NCBI GenBank assembly: GCA_937871145.1 | Contig: CALMXN010000342.1 | Location: 1-7,264 of the forward strand | Direction of reading: 5' to 3' | Source: an uncultured Clostridia bacterium | GTDB taxonomy: Bacteria > Bacillota > Clostridia > Oscillospirales > Ruminococcaceae | DNA length: 7,264 bases | Shown here: positions 1 to 6,068 of the stretch, piece by piece | Layout of the letters: every line of letters begins with the position of its first letter | How positions within the stretch are numbered: the stretch's first letter is position 1 | The notes under the pieces: model-generated | Told to the model about the DNA's origin: nothing | Databases searched by the model: none | What the model saw: the letters and a program-made list of their open reading frames with translations, nothing else | Position numbers and translations under genes: made by a program

Positions 1-63
1 CAGGCAGACCGTATTATTGCAATCGGTGACGGTAAAATCACTCGTGATGAGGTGATAAGATAA
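1..63 (+). CDS. ABC transporter ATP-binding protein, C-terminal end only
   Basis: Only the last 20 codons and the TAA stop are visible. The translation runs QADRIIAIGDGKITRDEVIR, which has the AdRii-x-DGki pattern found just after the H-loop at the C-terminal end of LolD/MacB/FtsE-type ABC ATPases. Its stop overlaps the ATG of the following permease by one base (TAATG), so the two are surely co-transcribed and probably translationally coupled. The inferred role is to hydrolyse ATP on the cytoplasmic face and drive the FtsX-type permease encoded next. The Walker and signature motifs lie upstream of the window, so the subfamily cannot be decided here. Confidence 0.85.
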   Translation, partial: QADRIIAIGDGKITRDEVIR

Positions 64-2759
64 TGAATATCCTGAATAAAGTTACGCTGAAAATTCTCGG
101 CAAGAACAAAACGAGAACAGCTGTTACTATCATTGGTATTATTTTATCAGCGGCAATGATTACAGCTGTTACAACAGGTGTTTCAAGCTTTCAGAAGCTT
201 TTTATAGATATTGAAATTGAGCAGAGTGGTGACTGGTATGGAAAAGCCGTGTCAGTAGACAGCAACAAGCTTGATTTTGTTAAAAATGACAAGCACGTTA
301 AGGATTACGCATATCTTTCTGATGTGGGTTATTCAAAGCTTGAAAACAGCCAGAATGAACAAAGACCATATTTATATATTGGTGGTATGTCGGATAATTT
401 CAAGGATGTCATTCCTGTAAACATTACAAACGGAAGAATGCCTAAGAGTGCAGACGAAATAATAATTCCCGAAAGTGTTTATGCAAACGCTGGTGTAAAA
501 TACAAATTAAACGACAAACTTACACTTTCTGTAGGTGAAAGACAGCTTTCAGGGAGAAAGCTCATTCAAAAGAATCAATATTTACCTGACGAGGAGAAGT
601 TTGTTGAAAAAGGAACAAAAACCTATACAGTAGTCGGCTTTTACGAAAGATCATCATTTGAGCCATATGAAGCTGCCGGCTATACTGCATTAACAATAGA
701 AGATAAGGATAACGTCACAAGCTATGATATCTTTATAAAAACTGATAACGCAAAGGGCATTTATGATTATATGAAGTTAAATTTCAAAGGCTGCAATCTT
801 GAGTATAATAAAGGTTTGCTTCGTGCAATGCTTTCATCAAATGAAGAACAGCTATATAAAATGCTTTATTCAGTTGCTGCTGTATTGATATTAATCATCG
901 TATTTGGTTCAATATCATTAATTTACAACGCATTTTCAATGTCAGTAAGTGAGAGGACAAAGCAGATAGGACTCTTATCTTCAATCGGTGCAACAAAAAA
1001 ACAGCTCACTAAGAGTGTTCTGTTTGAAGCATTATTTTTAAGCGGAATTGGTATCCCTGTTGGTATTCTTTCAGGAATGGGCGGGCTTGCAGTAACCTTC
1101 AGGCTCACACAAGGGCTCTTAAAGAATCTTGCAAACGGCAATACTGTTGTAAAACTTTCATTGTCTGTAACATGGGTAGCAATAGCTGCAGCGGCTGGTA
1201 TAGGACTTGTAACAGTATTGATATCAGCACTTCTTCCAGCAAGACGAGCCACAAAAATGTCAGCTATTGAAGCAATCCGACAATCAAATGATATAAAAAT
1301 CAAAGGCAAAAAAGTGAAAACTTCAAAGCTCACATATAAGCTCTTTGGTTTTGAGGGAATGATAGCAAGCAAGAACTTCAAGAGAAACAGAAGAAAATAT
1401 CGTGCAACTGTTATCTCTCTCTTTATGAGTGTTGTTCTTTTCATTTCAGCTTCAAGCTTCTCATCATATTTAAAAAAGACAACAGAAATCTTCATGGACT
1501 ATGTAAATTATGATATAAGTTATAATATTACTGATGATAAGGCAGACATAAATGATATTTACAACTCGTTATCGTCAATAGACGGAGTTACACAAAGCGG
1601 TTATGCAAAAGAGTTTTATAATGAAGCAATGATTCCTGAAAAATATATCAGCGATAAAACAATGAAGTTAATCAGCAACCCCGATACCAGTGTTTTCTCA
1701 AAAGAGGCAGATGACAGCCGTAGAGTGCCTTTAAGGTATAGCTTTATTGATGATAATACCTTCAAGAAGTATCTTGAAGAAAATAATCTTAATGCTGATG
1801 AATTTATGAATGCTGAAAATCCAAAGGCTGTTGCAGTTGATGTTTATAAACTTATGCTGAAAAATACTGACGGAAAAACAAAGCGTTATGAACTTAATCT
1901 TTTGAAAAAAGATACAACAGAATTCAATATATTCGGAATTAAGAGTATTAAAGGATACTATTATTCAGGCTCCGAAAAGGCATCTAATGGCAAGACAGAA
2001 TTTATCTTTATAAATGAGAAAAATGAAAATGATGTGAAAAAACTTTCTATGGAAGAGGCTGGCGTTGAACAGAAGTTTAACATTGGCTTTGTATCAAATA
2101 AGAAATCTTTAACAATGAATAATATGTATGGCAATTCAATAATTCTTGTATATCCTTATAGCGCATATAATAAAGTTATGTCAGGAAAAGTTCAAAGCGA
2201 GAGTCATTTTATGCAAACAACTTGCTATTTTAAGGCTGACAATCATAAAAAGGTAGCAGATGAAATGGTTGAGGTGCTTAATCAAAAGGGACTGACAACT
2301 TCTGCACTTGATGATGTGGTCGCTATGTCAGAAGCCAACAGATCGATGATTCTGCTTATAAATATCTTCTCATATGGATTTATTGCATTGATTTCACTAA
2401 TAGCAATGGCGAATGTATTCAATACAATTTCCACAAACATAGGACTTCGCAGGCGTGAATTTGCTATGCTTAAATCCGTCGGAATGACAAAGCGTGGCTT
2501 TAACAGAATGATGAACTTTGAATGCTTGCTGTACGGAATAAAAGGTCTTATATATGGTCTGCCGGTATCCTTCGGAATTACTTATCTTATGTATAAGTCA
2601 GTTTCACAGGGCTGGAATGCAACATATTATGTTCCGTGGCAGAGCGTTGTAATAGCTGTAGCAAGTGTATTTGCAGTAGTATTTGCAACAATGCTTTATT
2701 CAATGAGAAAGATTAAAAAGGATAATCCAATTGATGCATTAAAGAACGAAAACCTATAA
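63..2759 (+). CDS. FtsX/MacB-type ABC transporter permease (duplicated core)
   Basis: An 898-residue membrane protein, the permease partner of the ATPase ending just upstream. The start is supported by GAGGTGAT at 49-56, six bases before the ATG. Hydrophobic segments fall near residues 19-41, 268-290, 317-350, 371-393, 449-468, 762-786, 826-846 and 858-880. This gives two copies of the FtsX plan: one helix, a large outside domain, then three helices. The first outside domain is about 225 residues, the second about 290. Each half carries family marks: SERTKQIGLLSSIGATKKQ at the first cytoplasmic loop and RRREFAMLKSVGMTKRGFN at the second, with PARRATKMSAIEAIR and KKDNPIDALKNENL after the last helix of each half. 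Such type VII ABC systems move lipoproteins, peptides or drugs, or transmit force to envelope enzymes. The substrate cannot be told from sequence. No sensor kinase of the BceS type is seen downstream. Confidence 0.93.
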   Translation: MNILNKVTLKILGKNKTRTAVTIIGIILSAAMITAVTTGVSSFQKLFIDIEIEQSGDWYGKAVSVDSNKLDFVKNDKHVKDYAYLSDVGYSKLENSQNEQRPYLYIGGMSDNFKDVIPVNITNGRMPKSADEIIIPESVYANAGVKYKLNDKLTLSVGERQLSGRKLIQKNQYLPDEEKFVEKGTKTYTVVGFYERSSFEPYEAAGYTALTIEDKDNVTSYDIFIKTDNAKGIYDYMKLNFKGCNLEYNKGLLRAMLSSNEEQLYKMLYSVAAVLILIIVFGSISLIYNAFSMSVSERTKQIGLLSSIGATKKQLTKSVLFEALFLSGIGIPVGILSGMGGLAVTFRLTQGLLKNLANGNTVVKLSLSVTWVAIAAAAGIGLVTVLISALLPARRATKMSAIEAIRQSNDIKIKGKKVKTSKLTYKLFGFEGMIASKNFKRNRRKYRATVISLFMSVVLFISASSFSSYLKKTTEIFMDYVNYDISYNITDDKADINDIYNSLSSIDGVTQSGYAKEFYNEAMIPEKYISDKTMKLISNPDTSVFSKEADDSRRVPLRYSFIDDNTFKKYLEENNLNADEFMNAENPKAVAVDVYKLMLKNTDGKTKRYELNLLKKDTTEFNIFGIKSIKGYYYSGSEKASNGKTEFIFINEKNENDVKKLSMEEAGVEQKFNIGFVSNKKSLTMNNMYGNSIILVYPYSAYNKVMSGKVQSESHFMQTTCYFKADNHKKVADEMVEVLNQKGLTTSALDDVVAMSEANRSMILLINIFSYGFIALISLIAMANVFNTISTNIGLRRREFAMLKSVGMTKRGFNRMMNFECLLYGIKGLIYGLPVSFGITYLMYKSVSQGWNATYYVPWQSVVIAVASVFAVVFATMLYSMRKIKKDNPIDALKNENL

Positions 2760-2768
2760 TTATTCAAC

Positions 2769-2799
2769 CCCCGCAGATAATATTTCTGCGGGGTTTTTT
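2769..2799 (+). terminator. Rho-independent terminator after the ABC permease
   Basis: A nine-base perfect stem (CCCCGCAGA at 2769-2777 with TCTGCGGGG at 2785-2793), a seven-base AT loop and six Ts at 2794-2799. It starts ten bases after the permease stop and closes the ABC operon. Confidence 0.95.
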
Positions 2800-2821
2800 A
2801 TATTAAAGTAGAATAATAATA

Positions 2822-2850
2822 TTGCCAGATATTAATATTAATGGTAAAAT
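2822..2850 (+). promoter_or_regulatory. Sigma-A-like promoter for the 226-residue membrane protein
   Basis: TTGCCA at 2822-2827 and TAAAAT at 2845-2850 are separated by 17 bases; each box matches the consensus at five of six positions. It lies just after the terminator and leaves a leader of roughly 25 bases before the gene. Confidence 0.65.
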
Positions 2851-2871
2851 AAAGCTACAAAATAACAAAGC

Positions 2872-2875
2872 GAGG
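2872..2875 (+). promoter_or_regulatory. Ribosome binding site choosing between two adjacent ATGs
   Basis: GAGG lies four bases before the ATG at 2880 but seven bases before the next ATG at 2883. The normal spacing favours 2883 as the true start, which removes one Met from the longest reading. Confidence 0.55.
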
Positions 2876-2879
2876 AATT

Positions 2880-3560
2880 ATGATGAATAAGAGGAAAATA
2901 CCGAGGTCATTAATCTTTCAGGGGAAAGGTTTATTTGTATGTGCTGCTTTTTGTATATTTTCAACATTGCTGGTAAGATTTTTTTATCTTCATTATTTTG
3001 TAATGATTTTTGCCGTCATAATAACTGTATGTGGCATAAGCATATTATTCATATACAGAAAAACGGAAGAAGAAAAAAGCATTTGTCGACAATGCCCTGA
3101 ATATGAGTGGAATTATGTTGATGTGCGTGTTCAGGAAGAATTTAGATCCAAATATAACTTTAAAGAAGATTTAATAATGTATTTAGGAATTTCTTTTGGG
3201 ATATCTGGATTACTATTTTTGTTTAATATGTTTAAGATAGATGACTTATTTCTTTTGATTTGTTTGTCAGTGGGCATAATGTTAATTATTTTGGTAGCTG
3301 GAATTCCTTGTTTTTTAAAAGATATGCGCTGGCGGGATTTAGATGATGATGCAGAATATATAAAGGTTCCTATATGGAAAATCAAACAAGTTGGGTGGCA
3401 TAGCTATTTTGCTACTTGTTTTATAAATGGTAAAAAATATGTTTATAAGATACGCAGTGATTTATCAAATTGCCTTTACATAATTTCAAGTAAGAACAAA
3501 AGCTGTGTCATTGATTATTATGACAAGGATAGATATATGATTGAATCTATAAGATTATAA
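2880..3560 (+). CDS. Hypothetical four-helix membrane protein
   Basis: I do not recognise this 225-226 residue protein. The start is one of two adjacent ATGs, and ribosome binding site spacing favours the second (2883). Numbered from 2880, hydrophobic stretches lie at about residues 17-36, 38-59, 98-117 and 123-146, so it is two helical hairpins. A polar region between them carries a CRQC pair (C69, C72). A soluble tail of about 80 residues follows, rich in aromatic and basic residues (for example KVPIWKIKQVGW) and probably folding as beta strands. A positive N-terminus (KRK) suggests that the N-terminus, central loop and tail all face the cytoplasm. It has its own promoter and no clear terminator, so transcription may continue into the next gene. 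It looks more AT-rich than its neighbours, which may point to recent gain, but I have not measured this. Confidence 0.8.
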   Translation: MMNKRKIPRSLIFQGKGLFVCAAFCIFSTLLVRFFYLHYFVMIFAVIITVCGISILFIYRKTEEEKSICRQCPEYEWNYVDVRVQEEFRSKYNFKEDLIMYLGISFGISGLLFLFNMFKIDDLFLLICLSVGIMLIILVAGIPCFLKDMRWRDLDDDAEYIKVPIWKIKQVGWHSYFATCFINGKKYVYKIRSDLSNCLYIISSKNKSCVIDYYDKDRYMIESIRL

Positions 3561-3589
3561 AAATAACATATTTTTCTTTGTGAGAATTA

Positions 3590-3628
3590 ATTATTTATGG
3601 AATACTATTATTAAATTCTATAAATAAT
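3590..3628 (+). promoter_or_regulatory. 14-bp inverted repeat in the leader of the PF06541-type gene
   Basis: The arms at 3590-3603 and 3615-3628 pair at 14 positions, 13 Watson-Crick plus one G-T (3599 with 3619), around an 11-base loop. The right arm ends directly before the GGAG ribosome binding site. No U tract follows, so it is not a terminator. A weak promoter (TTGTGA at 3578-3583, TACTAT at 3603-3608, 19-base gap) would place the dyad over the -10 box and start site, as for a repressor operator. If transcription comes from upstream, it could instead be an RNA hairpin next to the ribosome binding site. Confidence 0.5.
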
Positions 3629-3632
3629 GGAG
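3629..3632 (+). promoter_or_regulatory. Ribosome binding site that moves the start to 3639
   Basis: GGAG lies six bases before the ATG at 3639. The in-frame upstream ATG at 3627 overlaps this site and has only AT-rich sequence before it, so it is probably not used. Confidence 0.7.
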
Positions 3633-3638
3633 TGCTAT

Positions 3639-4079
3639 ATGAAGTATCATTTTTTAAAAATTCTTACATTATGGTCGACAGGAGCTTACCTTTACGGACT
3701 GATTGAAATTGCCTTCCGTGGATATACTCATATCTCAATGGGAGTCCTCGGCGGAATCTGTTTTATTGTTATCGGCGAGATAAATTTTAAGTTGTCAAAT
3801 AAAGCGTCAGTTGTTATTCAGATGTTTATTTCCACAATAATTATAACATCTCTTGAGTATTGCACAGGAATGATAGTCAATGTGTGGATGAAGCTTGGAA
3901 TATGGGACTACTCAACAATGCCGTTTAATCTTTCAGGGCAGATTTGTATGACGTTTTCAGTTGCGTGGTTTTTCCTATCCTTTGTGGGAATGCTTTTTAA
4001 CAGCATTGTCAGATATACAATTTTCAAGGAGCCTTTCCACCCACTTTTCCACTTAACATTCAAATTCAAAAAAGCATAA
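3639..4079 (+). CDS. Putative ABC-transporter type IV / CmpB-like membrane protein (PF06541 family)
   Basis: A 146-residue integral membrane protein with four likely helices (about residues 10-25, 33-50, 57-77 and 103-122). Two blocks match what I remember of PF06541: a first block with E23, RG at 27-28, H31, SMGVLGG at 33-39 and G46, and a second with EYCTG at 73-77, WDY at 89-91, PFN at 95-97, G100 and IC at 102-103. The length is usual for the single-domain form. Proteins of this family are labelled putative ABC transporter permeases, but I know of no established function, and no ATPase lies beside it here. I chose the ATG at 3639 over one at 3627 because of the GGAG site. The stop codon is part of the following terminator stem. 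The family call is from memory of motifs, not from a search. Confidence 0.82.
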   Translation: MKYHFLKILTLWSTGAYLYGLIEIAFRGYTHISMGVLGGICFIVIGEINFKLSNKASVVIQMFISTIIITSLEYCTGMIVNVWMKLGIWDYSTMPFNLSGQICMTFSVAWFFLSFVGMLFNSIVRYTIFKEPFHPLFHLTFKFKKA

Positions 4080-4112
4080 AAATAGCCAGCTGAATTTCAG
4101 CTGGCTATTTTT
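4078..4112. terminator. Two-way terminator between convergent genes
   Basis: A long stem pairs 4078-4093 with 4097-4112 around a three-base loop; the core is TAGCCAGCTGA with TCAGCTGGCTA. A5 on one side and T5 on the other give a U tract in both directions. The outer bases belong to the stop codons of the plus gene (4077-4079) and the minus gene (4111-4113). Confidence 0.93.
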
Positions 4113-4581
4113 ATCTGCCCTGTTGTTGATTATCCAAAAAATGCGGGAAGCCTTCCTGCTCTGCAAGAGCATTATATACTGGAATATTAAAAAGTACTCT
4201 TAAATAAAGAATAATTGAAATTATATTGACGATGCATAGCTTTCTGCATAGCGGAAAAATAATGGATATGCACAGCATTTGCATAAAAATTGAAGCTATT
4301 ACAAAAGGATAACGGAAATAAGATCCCAGCAAAACAGAAAAAAGCATAAGAAACAGTATCTTAGCAATTGGAGTAAAAATAATATTCTGTCCGTCTTCTT
4401 TTCCCAACATTAAACTAAAGCCTGATGACCATCCCAAAGTGCCTGCTAATATGAAGTAAAATATAAGGCTTACAATAGTATACTTTTTTGCTATTCTGCA
4501 TTTCCGTTCAACATCATATAAAAGAAACCTTTTTTTGTCCATATCAAAATACTCAATGTCTGAAGGCGAAATTCGTTTCAT
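4111..4581 (-). CDS. Hypothetical small membrane protein
   Basis: A 156-residue protein I cannot assign. Its ATG has AGGAG at 4589-4593 seven bases upstream, a good start. The first 33 residues are charged (DMDKKRFLLYDVERKCR) and probably cytoplasmic. Hydrophobic segments follow at about 34-57, 68-88, 91-110 and 115-133. The tail ends in a soluble stretch with the short aromatic motif EGFPHF (143-148). I have the impression of similar charged heads and EGFP/PGYP-type tails in small Clostridia membrane proteins of unknown function, but this is weak. It lies downstream of the response regulator and CheX-like genes on the same strand, separated by a terminator. I see no convincing promoter between, so it may depend on read-through. 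Its stop codon lies in the two-way terminator shared with the convergent gene. Confidence 0.78.
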   Translation of the reverse strand: MKRISPSDIEYFDMDKKRFLLYDVERKCRIAKKYTIVSLIFYFILAGTLGWSSGFSLMLGKEDGQNIIFTPIAKILFLMLFSVLLGSYFRYPFVIASIFMQMLCISIIFPLCRKLCIVNIISIILYLRVLFNIPVYNALAEQEGFPHFLDNQQQGR

Positions 4582-4596
4582 AAAGTTTCTCCTAAC

Positions 4597-4628
4597 AAAA
4601 AAGCCCTAACTGAATAGTCAGGGCTTTT
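4597..4628 (-). terminator. Terminator after the CheX-like gene, possibly leaky
   Basis: Read on the minus strand, AAAAGCCCTGACT pairs with AGTTAGGGCTTTT around a four-base loop, followed by a U-rich run. The one A-C mismatch on the plus strand (4608/4619) becomes a G-U pair on the minus-strand RNA, which shows that it serves minus-strand transcription. It ends four bases before the ribosome binding site of the next minus-strand gene. Confidence 0.85.
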
Positions 4629-4642
4629 AGTAAAATTAAAAA

Positions 4643-5530
4643 TTAATTTTTTGTTGAAAGTATGAAATTTACTGTTCCAAATGTGAAAACTATCGGTATG
4701 CAGAATGCATTTGTTTTAAGATCAAGAACAGTGTTATGTTCAGATTTCTGTGGCATAAGTTCAAGCTCAACATCATTGACATTTGACATATTGACAGTGA
4801 AGAGTCCGTTATGTAAATTCAAAAATTCGCCAACAGCTGCTGTTGTATATTCATCAACTGTATTGAGTTCTTCCTGTGCAAAGCGTGACGCAAATTCAGC
4901 AATAGTGCTGTCATTTGCTTCAACAGCAGTAAAGGCTGAGAATTTTCCGCAAATCTGTTGCGAGATGATTCTCTCACATTTGAAGTTGTTGATTAATGTA
5001 GCTTCGAGCGGTGTAAAGTCATCACCGATGAAACGGATTATATTTTTTAGAAGAAGTGAAACATATTCAGTAACAGTCTTTGTACAGCTTGCATTACCGA
5101 AATGATAGAATTCAGATACAATAGAAATCATTGCATCACTTGTAGAACTGAAATTATCTTCACTTTTGATTTTGTATTTAAGCTTGTAATCACTGATTGC
5201 ATTGCTGAACTGTGCATTTGTAAGATAGCCCTTGTCAACAAGTGCCTGTCCCAGAAGAAGGAATCCTGTTTTCTGAGCGGCAAGGAGCTTATTAACCTGT
5301 TCAGATGTCATGTATCCACGTTCAATAGCAAGGTCGCCGAATCTTTTATCCACTCGTTGCTGTTCACCGTGGATAATTTCAACCTGACTTGCATTCATAA
5401 AACCTGCGCTAATTGCAAGAACACCAAGCTTCAGGCGGGTTTCTGACTTGATTTCCATAGCTTCAGCAAGCTGTTTTGCAGTAACGAGCTTGTTGTTCAA
5501 GAGGTAATTACCGAAAAATTGTGAGTACAA
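4643..5530 (-). CDS. MshEN/T2SSE_N-type repeat protein with C-terminal CheX/CheC-like phosphatase domain
   Basis: A 295-residue soluble protein. The start is TTG, fixed by AGGAGG seven bases upstream; the first in-frame ATG is 25 codons later, inside a repeat. Residues 5-120 hold four 29-residue repeats with invariant G7/G36/G65/G94 and Q20/Q49/Q78/Q107. They match the MshEN half-motif RLGxxLLxxGLLxxxxLxxxLxxQ; repeats 2 and 3 are best, with K34 or R63 first and Q57 or Q86 last, separated by five residues. MshEN domains of GspE/PilB-type ATPases can bind c-di-GMP. Residues about 150-293 resemble CheX/CheC phosphatases: helix residues E235 and N238 (GEFLN, ExxN), NG at 241-242, P260, and a final strand FGTVNFIL. 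The usual Asp/Ser before ExxN is A231. CheX-type enzymes dephosphorylate CheY-like proteins; the obvious partner is the response regulator encoded two bases upstream. Ligand and target are inferred. Confidence 0.85.
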   Translation of the reverse strand: MYSQFFGNYLLNNKLVTAKQLAEAMEIKSETRLKLGVLAISAGFMNASQVEIIHGEQQRVDKRFGDLAIERGYMTSEQVNKLLAAQKTGFLLLGQALVDKGYLTNAQFSNAISDYKLKYKIKSEDNFSSTSDAMISIVSEFYHFGNASCTKTVTEYVSLLLKNIIRFIGDDFTPLEATLINNFKCERIISQQICGKFSAFTAVEANDSTIAEFASRFAQEELNTVDEYTTAAVGEFLNLHNGLFTVNMSNVNDVELELMPQKSEHNTVLDLKTNAFCIPIVFTFGTVNFILSTKN

Positions 5531-5532
5531 TT

Positions 5533-5910
5533 TTAGCCCTCCTTCACGATGTTCTGAAGAATCTTCTGAACAAGATTATTATCGATTGGCTTCTGAAGAA
5601 ATTCATATGCACCGGCAGTTATTGCATCTTTAAGATATTTCTGTGTACCTACAGATGAAGCCATTACAACCTTTGCTTTACTGTCAAAAGCAAGAATTTC
5701 TGTTACTGCTTCAATGCCGGTTTTCTTTGGCATTATAATGTCCATAAATACAACATCAGGCTTGTTTTCTTTGTAAAGATCAATAGCCTCCTGTCCGTCG
5801 TTTGCTTCCAGAACCTCGGCTACTCCAAGAGAAAGTATGTAATCTTTTAGTTTTTTTCTTGCAAAAACGGAATCATCAGAAATAAGAACTTTTATCTGAT
5901 CTATTGTCAT
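5533..5910 (-). CDS. Stand-alone CheY-like response regulator receiver
   Basis: A 125-residue single receiver domain with no output domain. The true start is the ATG at 5908-5910, seven bases after GGGAGG; a longer in-frame reading to 5994 would cross the promoter. All key residues are present: acidic pair D12/D13 (ISDD), phosphoacceptor D57 (VFMDIIMP), S85 as the switch hydroxyl (ASS), aromatic switch Y102 and conserved K107 followed by P108 (LQKP). It should be phosphorylated at D57 by a histidine kinase encoded elsewhere and signal by protein contact. Its last codons (KEG stop) carry the ribosome binding site of the next gene, so the two are translationally coupled. That gene encodes a CheX-like phosphatase, which makes dephosphorylation of D57 its likely job. 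No flagellar or chemotaxis gene is seen, so a non-motility role is possible. Confidence 0.95.
   Translation of the reverse strand: MTIDQIKVLISDDSVFARKKLKDYILSLGVAEVLEANDGQEAIDLYKENKPDVVFMDIIMPKKTGIEAVTEILAFDSKAKVVMASSVGTQKYLKDAITAGAYEFLQKPIDNNLVQKILQNIVKEG
5538..5543 (-). promoter_or_regulatory. Perfect ribosome binding site fixing a TTG start
   Basis: The minus strand reads AAGGAGGGCTAAAATTG. AGGAGG lies inside the last response-regulator codons, the TAA stop follows, and the TTG start is seven bases from the site. No ATG or GTG lies at suitable spacing. Confidence 0.85.
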
Positions 5911-5953
5911 AAAATTACCTCCCGATACATTGTGTATTATCAATTGTGACATA

Positions 5954-5982
5954 ATAATACCACAAAATTCATAGTAAATCAA
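5954..5982 (-). promoter_or_regulatory. Extended -10 promoter of the response regulator operon
   Basis: On the minus strand, TTGATT (5977-5982) and TATTAT (5954-5959) are 17 bases apart, and TGG directly before the -10 makes an extended -10 element. The predicted leader is about 35 bases, ending in GGGAGG at 5918-5923. A short dyad (GTATTAT at 5934-5940, ATAATAC at 5954-5960) overlaps the -10 but may be chance in AT-rich DNA. Confidence 0.75.
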
Positions 5983-6010
5983 TACTAAAAACATATGATT
6001 TTATGTATTT

Positions 6011-6040
6011 TTCATATATTTTTAAAAAATGGGATATAAT
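6011..6040 (+). promoter_or_regulatory. Promoter of the 66-residue protein, divergent from the response regulator
   Basis: A consensus TATAAT at 6035-6040 is preceded, 18 bases upstream, by a weak TTCATA at 6011-6016. The -35 boxes of this and the divergent promoter are about 28 bases apart, so one bound regulator could affect both. Confidence 0.65.
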
Positions 6041-6068
6041 AAATATAAATATACCAAAGGAGATTACA

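Noticed and set aside
923..1495. Minus-strand 190-residue open frame inside the ABC permease
   Set aside because: It lies wholly within the strongly supported permease in the opposite direction, has no ribosome binding site that stands out, and its translation looks like an antisense shadow.
4662..5446. Two plus-strand open frames (4662-5105 and 5102-5446) opposite the CheX-like gene
   Set aside because: They overlap a gene with clear repeats and domain motifs on the other strand; their translations show no coherent domain.
5934..5960. Seven-base dyad GTATTAT/ATAATAC around the response regulator start site
   Set aside because: Short, AT-only apart from the end bases, and partly made of the -10 box itself; too weak to call an operator.
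5911..5994. Upstream extension of the response regulator by 28 codons
   Set aside because: It would translate the promoter and leader. The receiver fold begins just after the ATG at 5910, which has GGGAGG at ideal spacing.
6003..6068. Upstream extension of the 66-residue protein by 22 codons
   Set aside because: This stretch contains the TATAAT box and the AAAGGAG site used by the ATG at 6069.
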